Source: CAYOID01 sp964573115 (GTDB lineage Bacteria; Desulfobacterota; Desulfovibrionia; Desulfovibrionales; Desulfothermaceae). From it: 8,501 nucleotides of DNA. The first letter of the stretch is position 1. Every line of letters begins with the position of its first letter. The stretch is from positions 1-8,501 of the forward strand of contig CAZNIP010000116.1 in the NCBI GenBank assembly GCA_964573115.1. The letters are read 5' to 3'. Under the pieces are notes generated by a model that was not told the origin of the DNA, did no database searches, and was given only the letters and a program-made list of their open reading frames with translations. Below are positions 1 to 6,395 of this stretch, one piece after another. The position numbers were made by a program, and so were the translations under genes.

Positions 1-2
1 AA

Positions 3-446
3 TCACAATGTCAAAAGAGAAAACCCGAGATCAGGATCCTTTCGTCTGACTCCCGAGGTGTTGGTCAGCTCAAAAAGGACCACTTCCAGGATCTGCCAGA
101 CGGCCACGCCGGACCGGATGCACCCGGTCCTGGTCTGGTCCTGCCTGCCGCAGGCCATGTGCATGTGCAGGACCGGCTGCCCTGATTCATCCGGGAACAG
201 GGTTCCGGTCCCGGCCACCTCGTGCACGTTCTCCAGCTCCTGAACCATGGGGTCGATGGGTCGGCGTGTGCCGTCCTCAGGCCCGACCACCAGACGGCTC
301 CCCGAGTCCGCCCCGCCAAGGACGATCAGGGCAGCTGCACGGATCCCCTTGTCCCGGGCAAAGCTTTCGATGGTCTCATGAACGATCTCGCCGTGTTCAA
401 GGCGCAGGACAAAGGTCCGACCCTGGCTGGCTTCTGCGAACTGCAT
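3..446 (-). CDS. PPC/DUF296-domain protein
   Basis: The predicted protein has 147 residues, the normal size of a stand-alone prokaryotic PPC (DUF296, PF03479) protein. What is seen: a start like other members (TFVLRLEHGE, residues 11-20), a helix ending in GIRAA (34-38), a Gly-rich turn plus strand (GGADSGSRLVVG, 44-55), the LHMHMACG segment (93-100) carrying the family's His-x-His, then TGCIRSGVAVWQILEVVLFEL (107-127), and an RRKDPDLGF tail. The Cys of TGC sits where other members have His (GGHL type). The family forms trimers; the plant versions are fused to AT-hooks and bind DNA, but the role of bacterial stand-alone members is not settled. I chose the ATG at 446, not the longer reading to 614, because an AGGAG lies 7 nt upstream and the family starts here. 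It is divergent from the bcs operon and shares its 198-nt control region, so a regulatory link is possible but only inferred. Family call is firm, function unknown. Confidence 0.85.
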   Translation of the reverse strand: MQFAEASQGRTFVLRLEHGEIVHETIESFARDKGIRAAALIVLGGADSGSRLVVGPEDGTRRPIDPMVQELENVHEVAGTGTLFPDESGQPVLHMHMACGRQDQTRTGCIRSGVAVWQILEVVLFELTNTSGVRRKDPDLGFSLLTL

Positions 447-461
447 GGCATGACTCCTGCA
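446..461 (+). promoter_or_regulatory. Possible sigma-54-type promoter toward bcsA (weak)
   Basis: TGGCAT-N5-CTGCA resembles the sigma-54 -24/-12 consensus TGGCAC-N5-TTGCA, with the required GG and GC dinucleotides 10 nt apart and two mismatches. If used, transcription would begin near 472 and leave a bcsA leader of about 170 nt containing the 471-489 dyad. It overlaps the start codon and RBS of the divergent PPC gene, and a two-mismatch match can occur by chance. I saw no good sigma-70 -35/-10 pair in 447-644 on the + strand. Confidence 0.25.
454..458 (-). promoter_or_regulatory. Ribosome binding site of the PPC-domain gene
   Basis: On the - strand this reads AGGAG, 7 nt before the ATG at 446. 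It decides the start of the PPC gene against the longer open frame that continues to 614. Confidence 0.75.
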
Positions 462-470
462 TTGGAAAGT

Positions 471-489
471 TCCAGCCTGGCCGGCTGGA
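471..489. promoter_or_regulatory. Perfect 7-bp inverted repeat in the divergent control region
   Basis: TCCAGCC and GGCTGGA form a perfect 7-bp dyad around a 5-nt centre (TGGCC). It lies 25 nt upstream of the PPC start and about 155 nt upstream of bcsA. It could be an operator for a dimeric regulator or an RNA hairpin in either leader. There is no following T-run on either strand, so it does not look like an intrinsic terminator. Its function is inferred only. Confidence 0.45.
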
Positions 490-644
490 GGTTGATGGAT
501 GTGGGTTGAGGCCAGAACAGGATGCCATGATGCAGACAGGTCCTCATCAATCCCGCCTTTGAGACCCCGGAACGAACATCCCCTCGGACTGTGAACGTGT
601 GCTGAACCTGACATGGCTGCTCAACTGCTGCTGACGACCCTTCT

Positions 645-2987
645 ATGCTTCCTTTGACCATCGTGCAAGCACCCTGGAGGCAGATCGGCCTCATCCTCGG
701 GGCCGGGATCTGCGCCACCCTGATCTTCATCCTCTTGACCACCTCCGCCACCCTGGAGCAGCAGGCGGTCCTGGGATGGGCCTTCGTGCTCGGGCTCTTC
801 CTCTTCAAGCGGATCAGAGGTGTGCCCCACGACCTGCAGAGGGTCCTGGTCATTCTTTTGGCCCTGGTCCTGACCACGAGATACTGGTGGTTCAGATCAA
901 CGGAGACCCTTTTCTACACAGGTTTTTATGACAGTGTCGGCATGACCCTGCTCTACCTGGCCGAGCTCTATGCCGTGGTCATCCTGCTCCTGGGCATGTT
1001 CGTGAACATTTCCCCCCTGCGCAGGGAGTTGAAGACCGTCGCTCTTGACCGTCCTGACCTCCCGAGCGTTGACGTCTACATTCCGACCTTTAATGAGCCC
1101 GCCGAGATCGTGGCCTCCACAGTGTCCGCAGCAGCCCAGATCTTCTACCCTCCTGGCAAGCTCAACATCTACATCCTGGATGACGGGGGCACGGTTCAGA
1201 AAAGGAACGACCCCGACCCGGCCAAAGCCCAGAGCGCCCGGGACAGGCACGAGTACCTCAAATCCGTGGCTGAAGAGCTCAACAGCCAGTACGCCCCGGG
1301 CATTCACTACCTGACCAGGGACAAGAATCAGGCGGCCAAGGCCGGGAACATCTCCGAGGCCCTGCTCTGCACCTGCTCCGAAGAGACCGTCGGGATGCTG
1401 ACCAGGTCCGCCTGCCTGGAAATGGGAGTCCGGGCCAGCCAGGGCGAGATCATCCTCATCCTGGACTGCGACCATGCCCCGACCAGGGACATCCTGATGA
1501 ACACCGTGGGCTGGTTCACTGAGGACGAGGACCTGTTCCTGGTCCAGACGCCTCATTTTTTCGTCAACCCTGATCCAGTGGAGCGAAACCTGGGAACCTT
1601 CGAGCGATCCCCGGCTGAAAACGAGATGTTCTACGGGGTGATCCATCTTGGACTGGACTACTGGAACTCGAGCTTTTTCTGCGGGTCGGCGGCCCTGCTC
1701 AGGAGGTCCCATCTGGACAGCATTGGCGGCATTGCCGGAGAGACCATCACCGAGGACGCGGAAACAGCCCTGAGCCTCCACGCCAAAGGGTTGAAGAGCG
1801 TGTATGTGAATAAGCCCATGGTCTGCGGGCTCTCCCCGGAAACCTTCAGCGACTTCATCACCCAGCGCAATCGCTGGGCTCAGGGCATGACCCAGATCTT
1901 TCTGCTCAAGAACCCGTTGTTTCAGAAAGGGCTGAGCTGGTTTCAGCGGCTCTGCTACACCAACAACTGCCTTTTCTGGCTGTTTGGCACAGCCAGGACG
2001 ATCTTTTTCATCGCCCCCCTGATGTATCTCCTGTTCGGTCTGAAGGTCTACAACGCCTCCCTGGCTCAAGTTGCGGCCTTCACCATCCCCCATGTCTTCG
2101 GGGCGGTGATGCTCTCCGACTTTCTCTATGGCCACGTTCGCCACCCTTTTTTTTCCGAGCTCTACGAGTCGGTTCAGAGCTTTTTCAATGTCCCGTCGCT
2201 CCTCAGCACCCTCCTGAGGCCAAGGGCCCCCAGCTTCAAGGTGACCCCCAAGATTCAGGACATGGCCCGTGATCGCCTCAGCCCGCTGGCCACGCCTTTC
2301 TACCTCCTGCTCATCCTGGCCCTGGCAGCGTACCCCGGGGCTGTGCACCGCTGGATCAGCCATCCGGCCGAGGTGGACACCATTCTGATCTGCCTGTTCT
2401 GGTCGACCTTCAATCTGATGCTGGTCTTTCTCTGTCTGGGCGTGGTCTGGGAGAAGCACCAGGTCAGGCGCAAGCACCGCTTGCCCACAAACGAAGCGGG
2501 CACGTTGCAGCTTTCCGGCAGTGATCAGCCCCTGATCGCGGTCGCGGTGGAGAACATCTCGGAAGATGGCGTCGGGCTTGCCCTTGCCGATTCCCACGTC
2601 TTCGTCCCCGGTCAGGAGGTCGTCCTGCATGTCACGGATTCCTTCGGAATGGACTACGCGCTGCCCTGTGAAGTGGTTCGAACCAAGAACGCGCATCAGG
2701 GGAGGCTCGATGTGGGATGCCGGTTTGTGATCAGGAATGTGAGCCAGAGAGCTGCGGTCATCGGCTATGTTTTTGGCGACAGCAACCGCTGGGAGCGGTT
2801 CTGGATGGAACGGCGGAAATACAGGGTCGGCGTGCTTCAAGGCACCTGGCGGCTCTTTTTTCTCGGGTTCAGAGGCACGGCCAGGCACATGGCCGGTCTG
2901 ATGCACCTCGTGATCAGCGCAGCCCTGAGGCAATGGAAACGGGTGGTGGGATCCGACCCGCTCACCCAGTCATCAAAAAACTCATAA
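645..2987 (+). CDS. bcsA: Cellulose synthase catalytic subunit BcsA
   Basis: The 780-residue inner-membrane GT2 glycosyltransferase makes beta-1,4-glucan from UDP-glucose and moves it across the membrane; family size is near 790. About four membrane helices (roughly 14-33, 41-54, 64-80, 97-122) precede the GT domain. The catalytic set is complete: D179-D180-G, D274-x-D276, FFCGS (344-348), T369-E370-D371 with the catalytic base, and Q407-RNRW. Four more helices follow (about 443-465, 475-497, 549-566, 577-601), with the gating loop F531-KVTPK between them. The PilZ domain has both c-di-GMP motifs, R608-RKH-R612 and N637-x-S-xx-G642, so activation by c-di-GMP is expected. Residues 241-265 (three Cys) look like an insertion relative to the Rhodobacter enzyme as I recall it. 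The ATG at 645 is the only sensible start, since the frame is closed at 609-611, but no clear Shine-Dalgarno precedes it. It is the first gene of the operon, 18 nt before bcsB. Confidence 0.97.
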   Translation: MLPLTIVQAPWRQIGLILGAGICATLIFILLTTSATLEQQAVLGWAFVLGLFLFKRIRGVPHDLQRVLVILLALVLTTRYWWFRSTETLFYTGFYDSVGMTLLYLAELYAVVILLLGMFVNISPLRRELKTVALDRPDLPSVDVYIPTFNEPAEIVASTVSAAAQIFYPPGKLNIYILDDGGTVQKRNDPDPAKAQSARDRHEYLKSVAEELNSQYAPGIHYLTRDKNQAAKAGNISEALLCTCSEETVGMLTRSACLEMGVRASQGEIILILDCDHAPTRDILMNTVGWFTEDEDLFLVQTPHFFVNPDPVERNLGTFERSPAENEMFYGVIHLGLDYWNSSFFCGSAALLRRSHLDSIGGIAGETITEDAETALSLHAKGLKSVYVNKPMVCGLSPETFSDFITQRNRWAQGMTQIFLLKNPLFQKGLSWFQRLCYTNNCLFWLFGTARTIFFIAPLMYLLFGLKVYNASLAQVAAFTIPHVFGAVMLSDFLYGHVRHPFFSELYESVQSFFNVPSLLSTLLRPRAPSFKVTPKIQDMARDRLSPLATPFYLLLILALAAYPGAVHRWISHPAEVDTILICLFWSTFNLMLVFLCLGVVWEKHQVRRKHRLPTNEAGTLQLSGSDQPLIAVAVENISEDGVGLALADSHVFVPGQEVVLHVTDSFGMDYALPCEVVRTKNAHQGRLDVGCRFVIRNVSQRAAVIGYVFGDSNRWERFWMERRKYRVGVLQGTWRLFFLGFRGTARHMAGLMHLVISAALRQWKRVVGSDPLTQSSKNS
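2147..2154 (+). repeat. T8 homopolymer tract within bcsA
   Basis: Eight consecutive T residues in a GC-rich gene encode Phe-Phe and the start of Ser (residues 502-504), in a cytoplasmic or interfacial segment between membrane helices. The reading frame is intact as given. A one-base slip here would remove the gating loop and PilZ domain. Confidence 0.9.
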
Positions 2988-3005
2988 CCCTTTCAAGGTC
3001 GTGTC

Positions 3006-5324
3006 ATGTTCAATGTTCTCAAAGGCATTCAGAACGGCATCTGCAACGTGGAATGGATTTTTCCGGACATCGGATCCGTCAGCAAAGGGATCATCTTGTG
3101 GGCCCTCTTCTCTGTTGTGCTCGTGTGGCCCTTCAGTGAGGCCAGAGCAGTCAACATGACGGTGCCCCTGTCACAGCTGAGCCCGGCATCCACGGCTGAC
3201 CTTCGCGGGGCCGAGGCCCGCTTCGGTCTCAAGATACCGGTCCCGGAACGGTGGGAGATCTCCTCCAGCACCCTGGAGGCTTCGGTCGTCAGCTCAGTGG
3301 CCCTGCTCCCGGAGAGATCGCTGATGACCGTCCGCCTCAACGGCCACCCCTTGAAACAGGTCAGGCTGGGGACGGCTTCAGGGCGACAACGGTTCAGCGT
3401 CGAGATGCCCTCAGCACTGCTCGAGCCCGGCTACAACGACCTTGAGTTCGTGGCCATGCAGAGGTCCACGCAGGCCTGTCAGGACCGCGGGGACCCTGAG
3501 CTGTGGTCCACGCTGGAGCTGAACCGGTCCGCTGTGAGCTTGAACTATGAGCTCAGGCCAATCCCCGCAGCCCTGGGCTCCATCCCGACCATGGTCTTTG
3601 ACCCCAAAATCATGGGCCAAGGGCGGGTGCACATCGTTCTGGAGGACTTCTCCCCGCAATCGCTCAAAGAGGCCAGCCTGGCGGCCGCTGGGGCGGCCCT
3701 GCGCTTCGACTACCGCCAGGTGCACTTCAGCGTGTCCACGAGCCTGGTCACAGGGGTGGACACCATCGCCATCGGCAGCCAGGAGTTTCTCCAGGGCACA
3801 CTTCTTCAGTCCCTGGTTCCGGTTGAGAGCAGCCTTTCGATCATGCATCTGCCGGAGGTGCGGACCGCGGTCGACAACGGGACCGAACGCAGGGAGGTCG
3901 TCTTTGACCGGACCCACGTCCTCATGGCCATCCAGGGTCAGGGCCATGAGGACCGACTCAGGGCTGCCAGGGCCTTGAGCGTGATGAACAGACCCTGGCC
4001 AGGGGGCTCCTCCCTCGACGTGGAGAGGGTGAGCCTGCCGGCCATCAGCTGGTCTTCAGGCCGCAAGACCGTCAAGCCGGGCATGGTCACCACAGCCCGG
4101 GAGCTGGGCCTGAAGACAACGACCTTCAGGGGCATGCACCCGGAACCGGCTGAAATGAGCTTCAGACTGCCCTCCCAGGTCGCGGTCCATGAAAGCAGGT
4201 TCTTCACCCTGAGCCTGGACCTGGTCTACGGGGCGCAGATGCGGCAGGACTCAGCCCTGAATGTGGTGGTCAATGACGAGTTTGCCGCAGCCATTCCCCT
4301 TGCTGATCAGCAGGGGGCCCGGTATGAGGACTACAAGCTCCAGCTCCCGGTGGCCCTGCTCAAGCCGGGACGCAACTCCATCAGCTTCGAACCGGTCTTG
4401 ACGCCGCTGATCACTGGGGAGTGCACCCTGATCCAGGAGGAGAACCTGAGGCTGACCCTGGGAGGAGGTTCGACCCTCGAGCTGCCGGAGATGAGTCGAT
4501 GGGTGGTCATGCCGGATCTCGGGCTGCTCTTCCAGGACGGCTTCCCCCTGACAGCACGCCCTGACTGGACGGAGACGGCTGTATTTCTGCCTGAGGCCAC
4601 ACCGGAAACCGTCAGTGCGGCCCTGGACCTCATCGGGCTGATCAGCCAGAAGAACGGCATCAGCCCGTATGGGATCACCTTTGCCCCCGACCTGCAGCAG
4701 GCCGGCGACAGGCACGTTCTGGCTCTGGGCCGGAAAGGCCGTCTTCCAGGGGAGCTTCTCCAGGCAGCACAGCTGGAGACGGCCTTGAGCTACCCCTTCC
4801 CGCTCCAGGCTGCTGAGGCCTCCTGGAAAGAGAAGAGCTGGTGGCGCAAAGGCCTGCTCAAGCTCTTCGGCCGGGAGTCAGTCCAGGAACCCGATGTGAT
4901 GCAGGATCCCCCCCAGTCGAGTCAGGTCCGGGCCAAACCCTCTCTGTCCCCGGAATCTGTCCTGGTCAGCGAGTTCGCATCCCCAACCGGGGACGATCGA
5001 ACGGTCGTGCTCATCACGGGTCAAAGCGTTGCCGACGTCCAGAGAGGGGTCAGAGCGCTCCTCGATCCCGGAGTGTCGTCCAAGGTCAACCATGACACGG
5101 CCCTGATCGATTTTCACCAGGGCCGGGCCCGGGTCTTCACCCATCAGACTCAGGACGCCTACAGCTATGGCCGGCAAAGCCCTGTTCCCCTGTTTCAGGA
5201 CCTGATTTTGGACTCGTTGTGGAAGTTTGTCCTGGTCAGTGTCCTGGTGATCGTCATTCTGGCCCTGATCCTGACCCTTCTCCTGCGCAGGAGGCGAAGC
5301 AGGAGGCTCTCCCATGGGGAGTAG
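3006..5324 (+). CDS. bcsB: Cellulose synthase periplasmic subunit BcsB
   Basis: The 772-residue protein is the membrane-anchored periplasmic partner of BcsA, needed for catalysis and thought to guide the emerging glucan. A signal sequence with a long polar start (1-27), a hydrophobic core (about 28-42) and an SEARA cleavage site (44-48) leads into repeating carbohydrate-binding-like and flavodoxin-like domains. Family landmarks are an LNGHPL strand (111-116), a Cys-Asp-x-x-Asp-x-x-x-LW segment (158-167), and ECTLIQEENLRLTL (472-485). One C-terminal membrane helix (about 740-760) is followed by RRRRSRR, the anchor that docks on BcsA. Size is normal (725-800). The start ATG has a weak AAGG 7 nt upstream (2995-2998). 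A TTG at 3096, preceded by AAAGGGA, would give a shorter leader without positive charge and is less likely. It lies 18 nt after bcsA and overlaps bcsZ by 11 nt. Confidence 0.95.
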   Translation: MFNVLKGIQNGICNVEWIFPDIGSVSKGIILWALFSVVLVWPFSEARAVNMTVPLSQLSPASTADLRGAEARFGLKIPVPERWEISSSTLEASVVSSVALLPERSLMTVRLNGHPLKQVRLGTASGRQRFSVEMPSALLEPGYNDLEFVAMQRSTQACQDRGDPELWSTLELNRSAVSLNYELRPIPAALGSIPTMVFDPKIMGQGRVHIVLEDFSPQSLKEASLAAAGAALRFDYRQVHFSVSTSLVTGVDTIAIGSQEFLQGTLLQSLVPVESSLSIMHLPEVRTAVDNGTERREVVFDRTHVLMAIQGQGHEDRLRAARALSVMNRPWPGGSSLDVERVSLPAISWSSGRKTVKPGMVTTARELGLKTTTFRGMHPEPAEMSFRLPSQVAVHESRFFTLSLDLVYGAQMRQDSALNVVVNDEFAAAIPLADQQGARYEDYKLQLPVALLKPGRNSISFEPVLTPLITGECTLIQEENLRLTLGGGSTLELPEMSRWVVMPDLGLLFQDGFPLTARPDWTETAVFLPEATPETVSAALDLIGLISQKNGISPYGITFAPDLQQAGDRHVLALGRKGRLPGELLQAAQLETALSYPFPLQAAEASWKEKSWWRKGLLKLFGRESVQEPDVMQDPPQSSQVRAKPSLSPESVLVSEFASPTGDDRTVVLITGQSVADVQRGVRALLDPGVSSKVNHDTALIDFHQGRARVFTHQTQDAYSYGRQSPVPLFQDLILDSLWKFVLVSVLVIVILALILTLLLRRRRSRRLSHGE
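5301..5306 (+). promoter_or_regulatory. Strong RBS of bcsZ inside the end of bcsB
   Basis: AGGAGG lies 7 nt before the bcsZ ATG at 5314 and within the last codons of bcsB. The genes overlap by 11 nt, so bcsZ is probably translationally coupled to bcsB. Confidence 0.85.
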
Positions 5325-6354
5325 CCGGGTGGTGATCCTCTGCATCCTGACGGCGAGTCTCTGCCTGCCCGGCCTGGCCGGGGCGCAGGTCGACTGGGCC
5401 TTTTTCAAGGAGCGATTTGTGGCCGAAGATGGCCGGGTCATCGACGTGCGCCAGGACAAGACCAGCCACTCCGAAGGTCAGGGGTACGCCATGCTCCTGG
5501 CGGTCAAGCATGGCGACCAGGAGGCCTTTGAGACCATCTGGGCCTGGACCAGAACCAATATCGGCGTCAGGCAGGGGGACGCCCTGCTGGCCTGGAGCTG
5601 GGGGCGTCGACCGACCGGGGATTGGGAGGTCAGGGACTACAACAACGCCTCGGACGGGGACACCCTGGTGGCCTGGGCCCTCCTGCTCGCGGACCGCACG
5701 TGGCCGGGGCACGGTTATGCCCGGGCGGGACGCACGCTCATCAGGAGTATCCGGGAGCACCTCCTGCTGGAACGGAACGGGAAGCTGCACCTGCTTCCCG
5801 GGTACTTCGGCTTTGACCACGAGGCCAGGCTGGTCCTCAACCCCTCATACTGGATCACTGCGGCCTATGACTGGTTTGCCCGGGTCGACGACCGCGCTGT
5901 GTGGTCGACTCTGAAGCAGGACGCCCTGCACATGACTTCAGCCCTCTCCTTTGGTCACCTCAACCTGCCAGCCGACTGGGCCGTGGTCACACAGAGCGGT
6001 TATGAACTCAATGAGACCCGCAGCACACGCTTTGGGCACGAGGCTGTCCGGATCCCGCTCTACCTGGCCTGGGACCAGAACACCGAGGCCCTGCAGCGTT
6101 TCGACAGAGCCATCTCGACCTTTAAAGACCTTGGAATGATTCCTGTCTTTGTCGATTTGGCTGACGACACCTGTTCCCTGTTTGAAGCCAGCGGGGGGGT
6201 GTATGCGATTTTTGCCAGGGCCTGCCGGGAGCTTGGCCGCACGGAGCTGAGCCGGCAATGGTGGGCCAGGGCAGCTGAAAAGGTCTCCCGGGAAAGGGAC
6301 GACTACTACTCCGTGGTCCTCTTTCTCCTGGCCCGGTTGGAGTTTGAAGAGTAA
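5314..6354 (+). CDS. bcsZ: Periplasmic endo-1,4-beta-glucanase BcsZ (GH8)
   Basis: The 346-residue GH8 endoglucanase is of typical length (about 370 in E. coli). It hydrolyses beta-1,4-glucan in the periplasm and affects the amount and quality of cellulose exported. A signal peptide ending at AGA (22-24, before Gln25) is clear. The acid residue lies in HSEGQGYAM (E54), and the GH8 signature ASDGDTLVAWALLLA (112-126) is present, with Val119 where the published pattern has Ile or Met. At the position of the catalytic base, GH8 members I know have Asp in a YDAxR motif; here the motif is GHEAVR with Glu243. The surrounding RIPLYLAWD is conserved, so the alignment is fairly safe. Whether the enzyme is slower, altered, or a normal variant cannot be told here. 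A G7 run lies at 6193-6199. The start is fixed by AGGAGG at 5301-5306. bcsC follows after 41 nt. Confidence 0.95.
   Translation: MGSSRVVILCILTASLCLPGLAGAQVDWAFFKERFVAEDGRVIDVRQDKTSHSEGQGYAMLLAVKHGDQEAFETIWAWTRTNIGVRQGDALLAWSWGRRPTGDWEVRDYNNASDGDTLVAWALLLADRTWPGHGYARAGRTLIRSIREHLLLERNGKLHLLPGYFGFDHEARLVLNPSYWITAAYDWFARVDDRAVWSTLKQDALHMTSALSFGHLNLPADWAVVTQSGYELNETRSTRFGHEAVRIPLYLAWDQNTEALQRFDRAISTFKDLGMIPVFVDLADDTCSLFEASGGVYAIFARACRELGRTELSRQWWARAAEKVSRERDDYYSVVLFLLARLEFEE
6193..6199 (+). repeat. G7 homopolymer tract within bcsZ
   Basis: Seven consecutive G residues encode Gly-Gly and the first base of Val in EASGGVYAI near the C-terminus. The frame is intact as given. Confidence 0.9.
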
Positions 6355-6381
6355 AAAGCGTTGCAGGTTCAGGCCTCATTC

Positions 6382-6386
6382 AAGGA
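6382..6386 (+). promoter_or_regulatory. Ribosome binding site of bcsC
   Basis: AAGGA lies 9 nt before the ATG at 6396 in the 41-nt gap after bcsZ. No terminator or promoter is visible in that gap, so bcsC reads as part of the same transcript. Confidence 0.65.
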
Positions 6387-6395
6387 CACCAGTTC

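Noticed and set aside
539..566. Possible stem GGTC-CTC with GAG-ACC around a 15-nt loop
   Set aside because: Only 4 plus 2 pairs with a bulge and a long loop; likely chance.
447..614. Extending the PPC protein to an upstream start at 614
   Set aside because: The extra 56 residues have no family similarity, and an AGGAG at correct spacing marks the start at 446.
614..629. Second sigma-54-like match TGGCTG-N5-CTGCT
   Set aside because: Three mismatches, and it would place the transcript start about 5 nt before the bcsA ATG.
447..644. Search for a c-di-GMP riboswitch or sigma-70 promoter in the bcs leader
   Set aside because: No GEMM-type conserved core and no acceptable -35/-10 pair was found by eye; only the dyad and the weak sigma-54-like match remain.
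897..2933. A 678-codon open frame on the - strand opposite bcsA
   Set aside because: It is the antisense shadow of a GC-rich gene: no recognisable family features, no RBS-supported start, and the + strand frame has all BcsA motifs.
3547..3978. Arg/Ser/Pro-rich 143-codon frame within bcsB, and similar frames in bcsZ and bcsC
   Set aside because: Out-of-frame translation of GC-rich coding sequence; composition is typical of such shadows.
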